A stretch of DNA of 49,921 nucleotides. Source: Burkholderia sp. Its GTDB lineage: Bacteria; Pseudomonadota; Gammaproteobacteria; Burkholderiales; Burkholderiaceae. Under the pieces are notes generated by a model, which was not told the origin of the DNA, did not search any database, and saw nothing but the letters and a program-made list of their open reading frames with translations. The DNA lies in assembly GCA_030151225.1 (NCBI GenBank), contig JASLEG010000163.1, positions 1 to 49,921 on the forward strand, given 5' to 3'. The position numbers and the translations under genes are program-made. How positions within the stretch are numbered: position 1 is the first letter of the stretch; every line of letters starts with the position of its first letter. Positions 34,371 to 43,150 of the stretch are shown here, piece after piece.

Positions 34371-35332
34371 TGCGCCACCTGCAATTCGCCTGGACGGATC
34401 ACGATCGCCACGTTCTCTCCAGTCGCGCGGTCAGCCCTGACGCGCACCTTCTCGCCCACCGCTGCATCACTGAGCACCATCACGGTTTGCGCGATGCGAA
34501 CCCCGCCCTCGGCGAGCGTGAGCGTCGCGCGCTGCCCGCGACGCACGGCCGGCAACGGAGCGACGTCGTGTCTGCACACGACGCTGCCTTGCGGCACCGC
34601 GCGACGGAACACCTGCTGGCGTGCATCGGCGCTCTGCGGATCGCAGGCGCCGGAAAATGCGTCGACCGCGACAGTCGACACCGAATTCTGATCAACCGGA
34701 TCCATTGGCCGGACATCCTGTGAAGTTACGACTCTGCTTTCCGTTGCATGCAGATGGAAATGAAGTGGAACGAGTCGGATCACGTCGCCGCCTTTCAGTA
34801 TCTCGACCCACACCGTGGAAAACCCCGTTAGCGACGGCGCTGGATCCAGCGGCCTGATGCGTGCCGTAACGGCTCCGGCCGGCACCTGCACGGAGTCGGG
34901 CAGCGCATCCGCGACCGCATCGCCATTGCCGTATTTCGATGCGAGCAAAATGCCGAGTTGCCGACGCGCTTCGGATTTGACGTCGGTCAGGTCGAAGAAT
35001 TGAGACGCCGTCCGGATTTTCACGACGTTCGATCCCGTGAAGTCGATGCGACGCGTATCGCCCCCGATCTGCGCCGCGACGGCGCCGGCCACGGCGCTTT
35101 CCGGCAGCGTCTCCACCTGCGCGACCGACGGCGAGGCACCCACTACTACGGACGACAGCCGTCGCGCGAGCGCCGGGTCGTCAGCCGAGATGTCGGCGAT
35201 CTCGCCCAGCGCGAAGTGTCCCGCCTGCACCACGGCATTGCCGCGGATCGACACGGCGATCCGGGCCTGCGCCATGGCGGCGCCGGCCGAGGCGAGGAAC
35301 AGCATGGCGAACACGAGTGATCCAGCTTTCAT
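34367..35332 (-). CDS. flgA: P-ring assembly chaperone FlgA
   Basis: 321 residues with a signal peptide ending near AAMA-QAR (about residue 22). The C-terminal SAF-like part (ESRVVTSQDVRPMD, VVCRHDVAPLPAVRRGQRATLTL, VGEKVRVRADRATGENV) is typical of FlgA. It is longer than the common 220-230 residues because of an N-terminal extension seen in some FlgA. It lies 11 bp after flgG. Confidence 0.88.
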   Translation of the reverse strand: MKAGSLVFAMLFLASAGAAMAQARIAVSIRGNAVVQAGHFALGEIADISADDPALARRLSSVVVGASPSVAQVETLPESAVAGAVAAQIGGDTRRIDFTGSNVVKIRTASQFFDLTDVKSEARRQLGILLASKYGNGDAVADALPDSVQVPAGAVTARIRPLDPAPSLTGFSTVWVEILKGGDVIRLVPLHFHLHATESRVVTSQDVRPMDPVDQNSVSTVAVDAFSGACDPQSADARQQVFRRAVPQGSVVCRHDVAPLPAVRRGQRATLTLAEGGVRIAQTVMVLSDAAVGEKVRVRADRATGENVAIVIRPGELQVAQ

Positions 35333-35343
35333 CGGCGTGTGCC

Positions 35344-36123
35344 TTACTTTCTCAATCCGTTGACGATGCCGAGCATCTCGTCCGACGCCTGGACGAGTTT
35401 CGAACTCGCTTCGTAGGCCCGCTGCGCCACCATCAGATTGACCATCTCGTCCACTTCGTTGACGTTCGATCCCTCGAGATTGCCCTGGGCCAGCACGCCG
35501 GCGCCATCGGTGCCGGGCTGCGTCGAGATCGCCTCGCCGCTCTTCTCGTTCGGCTGGTACAGGCCGTTGCCCACCGAGGTGAGATCCTCCTCGCTGGAGA
35601 AGCGAACCAGATCGATCCGGCCGGCCTCCACCTGGCTGCTGTCGGTCGAGGTCGTCACGTAGACACGACCATCAGCGTTGATCGTCAGCGTCGAGACGTC
35701 GGTCGGTACGGAAATGTTCGCCTTCAGCGGATAGCCGTCCTGCGTGGCGAGCAGCCCGTCGTTGTTGACCTTGAGCGTGCCGCCGCGCACATACGCCGGC
35801 GTACCGTCGGGCATCGACACTTCCACGAATCCGTCGCCCTGCACGGCCAGATCGTATTGGGAGCCGGTGGAGTTCAGCACGCCCTGATCGAACATCGTGG
35901 CTTTCGACGCGATCGCGATACCAAGGCCGCTCGTGGCCTGCTGCGCGGGATCCACCGGCGGTTGGGCGGATACGCTCGCGTCGGATCCGACCAGATCGCG
36001 AAACATAACGCGGGTTTTCTTGAACCCGTTGGTGTTCATGTTCACCAGGTTGCTCGAGATCGTCGAGACGTTGTCCTGCTCCGCCTGTAATCCGGTGGCG
36101 GCGATATAAAGCGCATTCAGCAT
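35344..36123 (-). CDS. flgG: Distal rod protein FlgG
   Basis: 259 residues, with GGGAGGA eight bases before the ATG. N-terminus LYIAATGLQAEQDNVSTISS and NLVNMNTNGFKKTR; C-terminus LEGSNVNEVDEMVNLMVAQRAYEASSK (split) followed by the end motif ASDEMLGIVNGLRK. Length is exactly that of typical FlgG. It forms the distal rod inside the L/P rings. Confidence 0.95.
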   Translation of the reverse strand: MLNALYIAATGLQAEQDNVSTISSNLVNMNTNGFKKTRVMFRDLVGSDASVSAQPPVDPAQQATSGLGIAIASKATMFDQGVLNSTGSQYDLAVQGDGFVEVSMPDGTPAYVRGGTLKVNNDGLLATQDGYPLKANISVPTDVSTLTINADGRVYVTTSTDSSQVEAGRIDLVRFSSEEDLTSVGNGLYQPNEKSGEAISTQPGTDGAGVLAQGNLEGSNVNEVDEMVNLMVAQRAYEASSKLVQASDEMLGIVNGLRK

Positions 36124-36125
36124 GT

Positions 36126-36842
36126 TTACTGTCCTCCCAGTTTTTCGATCGCGCTGCCCAGCATCTCGTCATACCCCTGCGCAACCTTCTGCAAACCTTC
36201 CGCGTGACGCATGATTTCCATCATCGACACCATTTCGGTTGCCGAGTCGACGTTCGAATTCTCGAGAAAACCCTGCTGGATACGCGTCGTGCGATCCTCG
36301 GTGGCGGCGGCTCCGGCGGCGAGCCGATACATCGCGCTTCCCACCGGCGTCAATTGCGCGGCCGCAACGTCGACGATCTTCAGTTGACCGACGGACCGTC
36401 CGTCATCGAGCACCGTGCCATTCGCGGATATCGTCACCTTGCGCGACGTGACGGTGATCGGCCCAGACACGCCCTGCACAGGCAAACCCACGGCGCCCAC
36501 CAGTTGCCCACTCGCATCGATCTCCAATGCGCCGCGCCGTGTGTAAAACGGCTGCCCGTCCTGCTGCAACTCGAGAAATCCAGGCCCGTTCAGGCTGACG
36601 TCGAGCATGTTGCGGGTCGAGGTCACGGCTCCCGCCGTGACGTCCACGGCCGGTTCGTTCGGCAGGCGAGCCGACACGCCGCCGGCCCTGACCAGGGCCG
36701 ACGAGAACGACGACGCGCCGGATTGCGGCAGCGTTCGCTTGTATCCCGGCGTCTGGATATTGGCGACGTTCGCGCTCACGGCATTCAGGCGATCGACGTC
36801 GTCGCGCAACGCGCCCAACACCTCGGCAATTGCATCGGTCAT
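36126..36842 (-). CDS. flgF: Rod protein FlgF
   Basis: 238 residues. N-terminus LRDDVDRLNAVSANVANIQT with PGYKR, central MLDVSLNGPGFLELQQDGQPFYTRRGAL, C-terminus LENSNVDSATEMVSMMEIMR and a tail YDEMLGSAIEKLGG. AAGGA lies next to the ATG. FlgF is a rod component next to FlgG. A 49-bp gap to flhA is the longest between genes in the operon; no promoter is evident there. Confidence 0.9.
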   Translation of the reverse strand: MTDAIAEVLGALRDDVDRLNAVSANVANIQTPGYKRTLPQSGASSFSSALVRAGGVSARLPNEPAVDVTAGAVTSTRNMLDVSLNGPGFLELQQDGQPFYTRRGALEIDASGQLVGAVGLPVQGVSGPITVTSRKVTISANGTVLDDGRSVGQLKIVDVAAAQLTPVGSAMYRLAAGAAATEDRTTRIQQGFLENSNVDSATEMVSMMEIMRHAEGLQKVAQGYDEMLGSAIEKLGGQ

Positions 36843-36891
36843 TCCTTACCTCGCTGTATTCGTCGTGTTGGTGTGTCGAAAACGGCACGTC

Positions 36892-38928
36892 TCAGGCGCC
36901 GATCGTGCAAAACGATTTCAATTCCATCGATCGCGGTATCTCGGCCACCGATATCACCCTGAGCTGTGGCAGCGCGCGTTCGGTCAGCAAGCGCAGGTGT
37001 CGACGGATGTCCTGCGAGCACAACAGGACCGGCAGCATGTTCTTTCTCAGCATCTGCTCCGTGCTTTGCGCCATCTTCTTCAGGAACGTGTCGGCCAATG
37101 CGGGGTCCATCGTGTGAAGCCGCTCTGCACTGCCGTTCAGCATCTGCGTGAGCCGGCTTTCGAGCTGCGGGTCGAGCGTCATCACCTGCAAGGCGGCGTT
37201 GCCGGAAAGCAGCGAATGGCAGATGGCATGTCCCAGACGTTGACGGACGAGTTCGGTGAGTTGCGCGATGTCCTTGATCTGGCGCGCGGAATCGGCCAGC
37301 GTTTCGAGAATCGCATCGAGATTCCGGATGCTCACTTTCTCGCGAAGCAACGCCTGCATCACCTTCTGGATGTCGGAAAGCGAGAGCAGCGCCGGCACCA
37401 GTTCCTCGACGAGCCCCGGTTGCGACTCCCTGACCTGACCGAGCAGCCGCTCGGTTTCCGCGCGCGTGAGCAGCGTCGATGCCTCCCGGCGCAAGGTTTC
37501 GGTCACATGCGTCATGAACACGGTGATCGGATCGATCACCGTATAGCGCGCAGCCATGGCAACCTGACGCGTCTCCTCCTCGATCCAGAGCGCGGGAAGG
37601 CCATAGGTCGGATCGCGCGTTTCCATACCGGCGATGCGCTGCACGTCACCGGACGGATGAATCGCGAGCAGGCGCGAAGCCACGAGCTCGCCCCGCGCGA
37701 CCGGCACACCGAAGATCGAGATCTCGTAAGCCGCTCCCCCGAGCTTGGCACCGCTGCCGAACACGATGCCCGGCAGCACGAGGCCGCTTTCCAGCGCGAA
37801 CTGCTTGCGGAACAGGCCGATACGCTGCTTGACCGGGCCGGATTCCTCCATCGACATGTCGATCAGGTCGGCGCCGACCGTGACTGACACTGCCTCGAGC
37901 GGCAGCAGCTTGTAGGGATCGGTGTCTCCGGTCGGCTCGTCGCCGAGCGCCGTGTTAGGCGCATCGCGGCCATGCGCGGCCTTCCTCGCGAACCAGAATG
38001 CTGCGGCGAGCACGAGCACGATCGACATCGCGGGCAGCACGGGAATGCCGGGAAGCAGCGCGAGACCGGCCAGCGCGCAACCGACCAGCGCGATCGTTCG
38101 CGGAAAGGCGGAAAGCTGACGGATCGCCATCCCGCTCAGGTTCTCGTCCGAGGCCGAGCGGGTCACGATGATGCCGGTGCCCACGGCGATCACGAGCGCC
38201 GGCACCTGGGTCACGATGCCGTCGCCGATCGTCAGCAGCGTGTAGTTCTGCAACGCCTGATCCCAAGGCAGCCCCCCCTGCACGACACCGACCACGAGCC
38301 CGCCGACGATGTCGACCAGCAGGATCAGGATGCCCGCGACAGCATCGCCCTTCACAAACTTCGAGGCGCCGTCCATCGCGCCGTAAAAGGCCGCTTCCTT
38401 CTCGAGGTTCTTGCGTCGCTTCTGGGCCTCGGCCTGATCGATGAAGCCCATGTTCAGATCGGCGTCAATGCTCATCTGCTGGCCCGGCATGCTGTCGAGC
38501 GTGAAGCGCGCGGCCACTTCCGACACACGCTGCGCGCCGCTCGTGACGACCACGTACTGCACCACGATCAGGATCAGGAACACGATGATCCCGATCACGT
38601 AGTTACCCTGAACGACGTACGACCCAATCGCACCGATCACCTTGCCGGCATCGCCCTGGGACAGGATCAGCCGGGTCGCAGCCACGTTCAGCGACAGGCG
38701 GAACAGGGTGGCGATCAGCAGCATGGACGGAAACGTCGAGAACTCCACCGGACGCGGGATGTAGAACGTCATCAGCAGAATCAGCAGCGCGAAGCTGACG
38801 TTCACGAGAATCAGCGTGTCCAGCACCGGCGTGGGTATCGGCGTGAACAGCACGAGCAGGATGCCCAGCACGATCACCACCAGCGCCAGGTCGGCATAGC
38901 GTCCGAACGAATGAAGTAGCTTGCTCAT
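36892..38928 (-). CDS. flhA: Flagellar export gate protein FlhA
   Basis: 678 residues. Residues about 1-310 carry eight membrane segments with the FHIPEP signature (RPVEFSTFPSMLLIATLFRLSLNVAATRL, split). Residues about 345-678 are the cytosolic domain that docks chaperone-substrate complexes (LIDMSMEESGPVKQRIGLFR, WIEEETRQVAMAARYTVIDP, VSIRNLDAILETLADSAR). Length and motifs are normal, so the gate appears functional. It starts 7 bp after the flhB stop. Confidence 0.96.
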   Translation of the reverse strand: MSKLLHSFGRYADLALVVIVLGILLVLFTPIPTPVLDTLILVNVSFALLILLMTFYIPRPVEFSTFPSMLLIATLFRLSLNVAATRLILSQGDAGKVIGAIGSYVVQGNYVIGIIVFLILIVVQYVVVTSGAQRVSEVAARFTLDSMPGQQMSIDADLNMGFIDQAEAQKRRKNLEKEAAFYGAMDGASKFVKGDAVAGILILLVDIVGGLVVGVVQGGLPWDQALQNYTLLTIGDGIVTQVPALVIAVGTGIIVTRSASDENLSGMAIRQLSAFPRTIALVGCALAGLALLPGIPVLPAMSIVLVLAAAFWFARKAAHGRDAPNTALGDEPTGDTDPYKLLPLEAVSVTVGADLIDMSMEESGPVKQRIGLFRKQFALESGLVLPGIVFGSGAKLGGAAYEISIFGVPVARGELVASRLLAIHPSGDVQRIAGMETRDPTYGLPALWIEEETRQVAMAARYTVIDPITVFMTHVTETLRREASTLLTRAETERLLGQVRESQPGLVEELVPALLSLSDIQKVMQALLREKVSIRNLDAILETLADSARQIKDIAQLTELVRQRLGHAICHSLLSGNAALQVMTLDPQLESRLTQMLNGSAERLHTMDPALADTFLKKMAQSTEQMLRKNMLPVLLCSQDIRRHLRLLTERALPQLRVISVAEIPRSMELKSFCTIGA

Positions 38929-38935
38929 CGCCTCG

Positions 38936-40012
38936 TCACCCCTGGCTCGACAATGTTGTACCGCGTTGACGCGCGATCACCCAGACGACGATGCGCGCGA
39001 CGTCGGAGAAGAGATCGATCGGGATCGGCTGACTGATGTCCAGCCGCTTGAAGAGCGCGCGTGCGAGCGGGCGGTTCTCGACGATCGGAATACCCGCGGC
39101 AGCCGCCACTTCGCGCATCTTCCTGGCCAGGCTCCCCGAGCCCTTCGCGACCAGCCTGGGTTCCTCGCCCGTGCTGCGGTCGTAGGAGAACGCCACCGCG
39201 ATGTGGGTCGGATTGACGATCATGAAGTCCGCCTTCTTCACATGCTGCGCTGCCATGATGCGTTTGTACGATTCCAGGCGATGCTTCCTGATGCGGGCTC
39301 GGATGCGCGGATCGCCGTCGCGTCGCTTGACGTCGTCCTTGATGTCCTGACGGCTCATGCGCATGTCGCGCGCGAACTGGAATTTGGTGTAGCCAAGGTC
39401 GATCACCGCGAATATCAGCATGGCCGCGATCAATCGGCCGCTCAGCGTGCCGAGCGCCACGAACAGCTGATTCAGATATTCCCGTGGCGACAGCAGATCG
39501 AGGTTCGCGAATGCCGCCATGTAGTGTGTGCAGGTGTAGCCGAGAATGCATCCATAGACAGCAAGCTTCACGCTGACACGCGCGGCGTTGTACACGCCTC
39601 GAATCGAGACGATCCGCTTGAAGCCGCGCATCGGGTGCAGGCGGGCAAAATCCCATTTGAGCGGATGCAGCGAGAACGCAACGCCGGTGTGCAACAGCGT
39701 CGCCACTACCGCGATCACCACGAGGCAGGCGAACAACGGCGCAAGCACGACGAGCGCATGGCATACCGTGATCCTGACGAGCGTCAGGAAGCTGTCCGCA
39801 TTCGATGCGACACGCCCCGCGAGCGTCAATGCGCTGGCTCCCGCCCCGAACTCCTCGAGCAGAATGGCGCGACCGCGCGCCCCCAGCACCGCGCACGCGC
39901 CGACCAACACCGCGATCGTGACGAGTTCGGGGCTGCGCGCCACCCGCCCTTCGTTGCGGGCCTGGCTCAGCCGATACGGCGTCGCTTTCTGGTCTTTCTC
40001 GGTGCCGGCCAT
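38936..40012 (-). CDS. flhB: Export switch protein FlhB
   Basis: 358 residues from ATG 40012, sharing one base with the fliR stop. N-terminal KDQKATPYRLSQARNEGRVARS, four membrane segments, and the self-cleavage motif NPTH at residues 267-270 in DFMIVNPTHIAVAFSYDR. Cleavage there switches export from rod/hook to late substrates. The intact motif suggests that specificity switching is retained even though no late substrate gene is in the window. Confidence 0.95.
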   Translation of the reverse strand: MAGTEKDQKATPYRLSQARNEGRVARSPELVTIAVLVGACAVLGARGRAILLEEFGAGASALTLAGRVASNADSFLTLVRITVCHALVVLAPLFACLVVIAVVATLLHTGVAFSLHPLKWDFARLHPMRGFKRIVSIRGVYNAARVSVKLAVYGCILGYTCTHYMAAFANLDLLSPREYLNQLFVALGTLSGRLIAAMLIFAVIDLGYTKFQFARDMRMSRQDIKDDVKRRDGDPRIRARIRKHRLESYKRIMAAQHVKKADFMIVNPTHIAVAFSYDRSTGEEPRLVAKGSGSLARKMREVAAAAGIPIVENRPLARALFKRLDISQPIPIDLFSDVARIVVWVIARQRGTTLSSQG

Positions 40013-40770
40013 CAGCGCCCCCAGGAGAAGAGGCTGGCGGTCGCGGCGTCGAACAGGCGCCGCGGGCCGTCGGGATCGGTATGCGCCCAATCACCGAGGG
40101 TTGCGAGACCGACCGCGATCTTCAGCGGCAAGCCGAGCGTGAACACGTTGATCTGCGGCATCGTGCGCGCGACGAGCCCCAGGCCGAGTTCGGTCAGCAG
40201 CAGCGAGGCGACGACGGGCGCCACGATCAGCAGCCCCCGCACGTACATCTGCCCACCTGCGCGAATCATCCATTCGATATCGAGCGCGGACGCCTGGTGA
40301 CTTCCGGGAGGCCAGACTGCGAACAGATCGGCGACCGAGCGCAGCAATGTGTGGTGCAGATCCATCGAAAAGAAAAGCGCAACGGCCGCAATCGCGAACA
40401 TGGACGAAAGCGCCGGCGTCTGTTGCTGCGTCGCGGGATCGAATACCTGTCCGATGCCGTAGCCTATCTGGATGTCCAGCAGCCTGGCGGCAATCGACAG
40501 GCTGGCGAATGCGGTCGACACCGCGAGCGACAGCAGCAAACCCGCGAATCCCTCTTCGAGCGCCATCGAAAACGCCTGGTCCATCTCCGCCGGCATCTTC
40601 ACCGAATATTGCGGCAAGCCGAGCGCCAGCGCGCAGGACAGCGAGATGCCGAGCAGCATGCGGATTTGTCCGGGCAACTTGAATTCGGCAAGCAACGGCG
40701 TCGATATGAAAAGCACACCTAAACGAATCGCGATGAGAAGTGTCGTGAACACGAAATCCAGCGTGATCAT
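40012..40770 (-). CDS. fliR: Export gate protein FliR
   Basis: 252 residues from ATG 40770, 7 bp after fliQ. Hydrophobic, about six segments, with FliR motifs LAEFKLPGQIRMLLGISLSC, AARLLDIQIGYGIGQVFDP and ARTMPQINVFTLGLPLKI. Forms the P5Q4R1-type gate with FliP and FliQ. Length normal. Confidence 0.94.
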   Translation of the reverse strand: MITLDFVFTTLLIAIRLGVLFISTPLLAEFKLPGQIRMLLGISLSCALALGLPQYSVKMPAEMDQAFSMALEEGFAGLLLSLAVSTAFASLSIAARLLDIQIGYGIGQVFDPATQQQTPALSSMFAIAAVALFFSMDLHHTLLRSVADLFAVWPPGSHQASALDIEWMIRAGGQMYVRGLLIVAPVVASLLLTELGLGLVARTMPQINVFTLGLPLKIAVGLATLGDWAHTDPDGPRRLFDAATASLFSWGR

Positions 40771-40777
40771 GATTCGA

Positions 40778-41044
40778 TCAGAACATTCCGGGAATGCTGG
40801 TCCACAGATTGACTGCGAACAGCGTGATCTTGTGAAGCATCCATGCACCGCACAACAACAGCGAAAATACCGCTGCGGCGATTTTCGGCACGAACGTCAG
40901 CGTCGACTCCTGAATGGACGTGACGACCTGGACGATGCTGACGACGACACCGGTCAGCAGCACCACGGCCAGCACCGGCCCGCTCACGAGCAAGGCGTTC
41001 CAGAGCAGCCGGGACATCAGATGAAACGCGAGATCGGCAGTCAT
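40778..41044 (-). CDS. fliQ: Export gate protein FliQ
   Basis: 88 residues from ATG 41044. Two membrane hairpin segments with the FliQ stretches LVSGPVLAVVLLTGVVVSIVQ, TSIQESTLTFVPKIAA and WMLHKITLFAVNLW (first split). Its start overlaps the stop of the ATP-grasp gene as ATGA, tying that enzyme to the operon. Confidence 0.94.
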   Translation of the reverse strand: MTADLAFHLMSRLLWNALLVSGPVLAVVLLTGVVVSIVQVVTSIQESTLTFVPKIAAAVFSLLLCGAWMLHKITLFAVNLWTSIPGMF

Positions 41045-42039
41045 GCCGGCACCTTTCCAGCAATAGCTACGTCGCGGCCGTTGGTCGCCCGGCTCTCTCG
41101 TCCAAAAATCGACTGGAGCATCAGTGGATATGCCTTGGGGTGAACCATCGGATTGCTGTTTATCTCGAGAAACCATGCGACGTTCGATGCATCGACCACG
41201 GCATCCAACGTGAACAGGCGTTCCCTTGAATCGATTCCGGCAATATGCTCCGCGCACACCCCCCCGGCATCGACGAACTGCCGCCGCAATTCGGCAGACA
41301 GCGTGTCCAACACGTTTCTGTCGGATTTGGCAACACGATCGAAAATCGACGCATGCCGATAATCCAGAAAGATACGCCGCCCCTTTTCCGAAACATTGCT
41401 CGCGGAAAAACCCTGATATTCGATGAATTCAGCGGACTTTTCGATGCTATAGCGATGATCGAAACTACCACGCGGCGTATTCGCGATCGACGCAAGCGTT
41501 CTCAATCCATCCGCCTGAATATATGGCCGGTCTATAATTTCGACGGCGACCAGAATCCCCGCCCAATACCATGCCTTCGCGCTTCTGCCGTCGATAAAAG
41601 CTTCTGCGAATTGCTCCGGGTTAAGTACCTGACTCCGGTCCTTTTCATATGGACCTGCCATATCCTGACCGAACGATCCACGACGGCGCTTGACGATGTA
41701 GTCGTTCGCGGCCGCTCCCGGGTCAATGCCTTCCGGCACTCGCAATCCCGCCGTTAGCATCAGATCCTTGAATTGCAGCTTGTCCGCCGAAACGTCCCAG
41801 CGCTTGACCGGATAAGGCATCCATCCGACGAATACCGATTCCTCGTCCCTGAATTGCTCGGTATACGCGAGACGGCCCTCGTGACGAAAAACGAACTTGG
41901 GGGCGAACGCGATCCTTCGATTTTTTTGCCGAATGGAAAGCACGAAGGAAAAGGGATTGACATTCCCTTCCGCCCCATTGTGCGACATCCACTCCCGCAC
42001 CACGGCCAGGTGACGGAGAGGTGAAGCCAAGTAATCCAC
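41041..42039 (-). CDS. ATP-grasp enzyme at the head of the flagellar operon
   Basis: 332 residues if started at GTG 42039, which has AAGGGG six bases upstream; a TTG at 42093 would extend the frame but lacks such a site. N-terminal half (about 1-100) is a pre-ATP-grasp-like region; DYIVKRRRGSFGQDM resembles the ATP-binding Lys loop, and FLEINSNPMVHP at 290-301 is the Mg-binding end motif of ATP-grasp ligases. Such enzymes join a carboxylate to an amine or thiol through an acyl phosphate. The gene overlaps fliQ by 4 bp, yet no flagellar ATP-grasp protein is standard. It is visibly less GC-rich than the flagellar genes. Substrate unknown: it may modify a protein of the apparatus or make a peptide. 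Confidence 0.75.
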   Translation of the reverse strand: MDYLASPLRHLAVVREWMSHNGAEGNVNPFSFVLSIRQKNRRIAFAPKFVFRHEGRLAYTEQFRDEESVFVGWMPYPVKRWDVSADKLQFKDLMLTAGLRVPEGIDPGAAANDYIVKRRRGSFGQDMAGPYEKDRSQVLNPEQFAEAFIDGRSAKAWYWAGILVAVEIIDRPYIQADGLRTLASIANTPRGSFDHRYSIEKSAEFIEYQGFSASNVSEKGRRIFLDYRHASIFDRVAKSDRNVLDTLSAELRRQFVDAGGVCAEHIAGIDSRERLFTLDAVVDASNVAWFLEINSNPMVHPKAYPLMLQSIFGRESRATNGRDVAIAGKVPA

Positions 42040-42128
42040 AACCAACCCCTTACATTTTATTACATATGTTTCAGAGGATGTTACCGAACACAATCTTTCT
42101 TGTAAAGCTTGTTTTTGAAACTGAAATC

Positions 42129-42176
42129 TTACTTCTTCATTTCGGAAAATAATACAAATGAAAAGATCCTTTCCAT
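42129..42176 (-). CDS. Possible 15-residue leader peptide
   Basis: ATG 42176 with GGGAG five bases upstream encodes MERIFSFVLFSEMKK and stops at 42129, 90 bp before the ATP-grasp start. The good ribosome site is the only support. It could be a translated leader controlling the operon, or chance in AT-rich DNA. Confidence 0.3.
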   Translation of the reverse strand: MERIFSFVLFSEMKK

Positions 42177-42208
42177 CGCGACTCCCGAGGTTGACGGCAG
42201 CAACATTA

Positions 42209-42242
42209 GCAATCTTTAGAGCCTTCCATCATTAAAGATTGC
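42209..42242. repeat. Perfect 10-bp inverted repeat, operator- or hairpin-like
   Basis: GCAATCTTTA (42209-42218) and TAAAGATTGC (42233-42242) with a 14-nt spacer, upstream of the flagellar operon. The symmetry and AT-rich arms suit a dimeric repressor or activator site; a hairpin in the leader RNA is equally possible. There is no T-run for termination. Confidence 0.55.
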
Positions 42243-42312
42243 AAACTCATTTTGTTATGGGTTTGAGTTTTTCTGATATTAATTAAATACCTCCTTACAC
42301 ACGTGCAATTCA

Positions 42313-42919
42313 TCACTCTGGTCGATGCACCATCCCTGACGGTCTCATTGAAAAACGAGATGAAAATTCACATCCATGGTCGATCCGGGCGATTGGAGGG
42401 CCAGCCATGCACGCTCGACAAATTTCGTTATCCGAATTACGCAAACCACTTTGAATCCCCGCCGGCCCGCGCCATGCGTTCCGGTACGGCCGCCCTTCAG
42501 CTCTCTCCACCGCCCCCGCCGCGAACACCCGCCTCACCGCCTTCGCCTCGTCGTAGTGCGTCTCCGCCCAGATCCACACCCCGCAGAACGCCTTGCTTAA
42601 GCTCTCGTCCAGTGGCGTCAAGCGGTAATCGACATGCGGCGGGATCACCGGATGCACGGTGCGGTGAACGAAACCGTCCTCCTCCATCCGGCGCAGCATC
42701 TGCGTCAGCATCTTCTGGCTGATCCCGACCACGACGCGCCCGAGCTGCGTGAAGCGCAGCGTGCCGTGCTCGTGCAAGGCCCTCGAGAATCAGCATGGTC
42801 CACTTGTCGGCCACCTGTTCGATGATGTCCTTCACCAACGCCGTAACGGCCGGATCGATCTGTTCGGGGATCGCCCCGTAGCCGCCCCCGGCCCCGCCTG
42901 CCCTTCTAGCCTTGTTCAT
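42313..42919 (-). pseudogene. HxlR-family regulator broken by a frameshift
   Basis: The start ATG 42919 reads MNKARR...DPAVTALVKDIIEQVADKWTMLILEGL, the HxlR N-terminus, then leaves frame. The next frame continues the same domain: LHEHGTLRFTQLGR, GISQKMLTQMLRRMEEDGFV, HPVIPPHVDYRLTPLDESL. Removing one G from GAGGGCCTT near 42781 restores LEALHEHG, so a single inserted base explains the break. HxlR proteins are winged-helix repressors that often sense oxidised compounds. After about 42500 the frame runs on without family similarity to 42313. The gene borders transposase debris. A sequencing error is the alternative explanation. Confidence 0.8.
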
Positions 42920-42974
42920 TCGACACTCTCCTCCCGATGCGTATCAATCTTGTCGGTGCGCACTTCCCGGCATC

Positions 42975-43150
42975 GAGTATCAAATCTAGCGTGGCCGCGA
43001 GCGGCACGACAAAGCTTTCCTTCAGATAGCGATTGAACCGTTCGACCTTGCCCTTGGTCCTGGCTCGATAAGGACGACAGACTTTCGGCGTGAAACCGTA
43101 TGTCTCGGCCAACGCAAGCAGTTGGGTGTTCCAGCGATTCCACACGTTGC
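42975..43150 (-). pseudogene. IS21-type transposase (IstA) remnant
   Basis: About 55 codons encode LALAETYGFTPKVCRPYRARTKGKVERFNRYLKESF and VPLAATL, the part of the IstA integrase core around the last catalytic Glu (KGKVERFNRYL). The frame is lost before the conserved upstream part and diverges after VPLAATLDL. No istB-like gene is present. It is a decayed fragment directly next to the broken HxlR gene and marks past transposition at this edge. Confidence 0.8.

Larger units (their letters stand above)
42040..42300 (-). promoter_or_regulatory. AT-rich leader/promoter region of the flagellar operon
   Basis: About 260 bp, strongly AT-rich relative to its surroundings, preceding the first gene of the operon. 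It holds a perfect inverted repeat (42209-42242), a possible 15-codon leader frame (42129-42176) and, on the minus strand, an orphan TAAGGAGGT (about 42288-42296) with no start codon at a normal distance. No clear sigma-70, sigma-54 or sigma-28 promoter could be fixed by eye, though transcription of the operon must start here or further upstream. Confidence 0.55.

Noticed and set aside
20133..41044. Non-flagellar type III injectisome
   Set aside because: Rod, P-ring, L-ring and hook genes (flgB, flgC, flgF, flgG, flgI, flgH, flgE, flgD) are all present. Needle, secretin and translocon genes are not.
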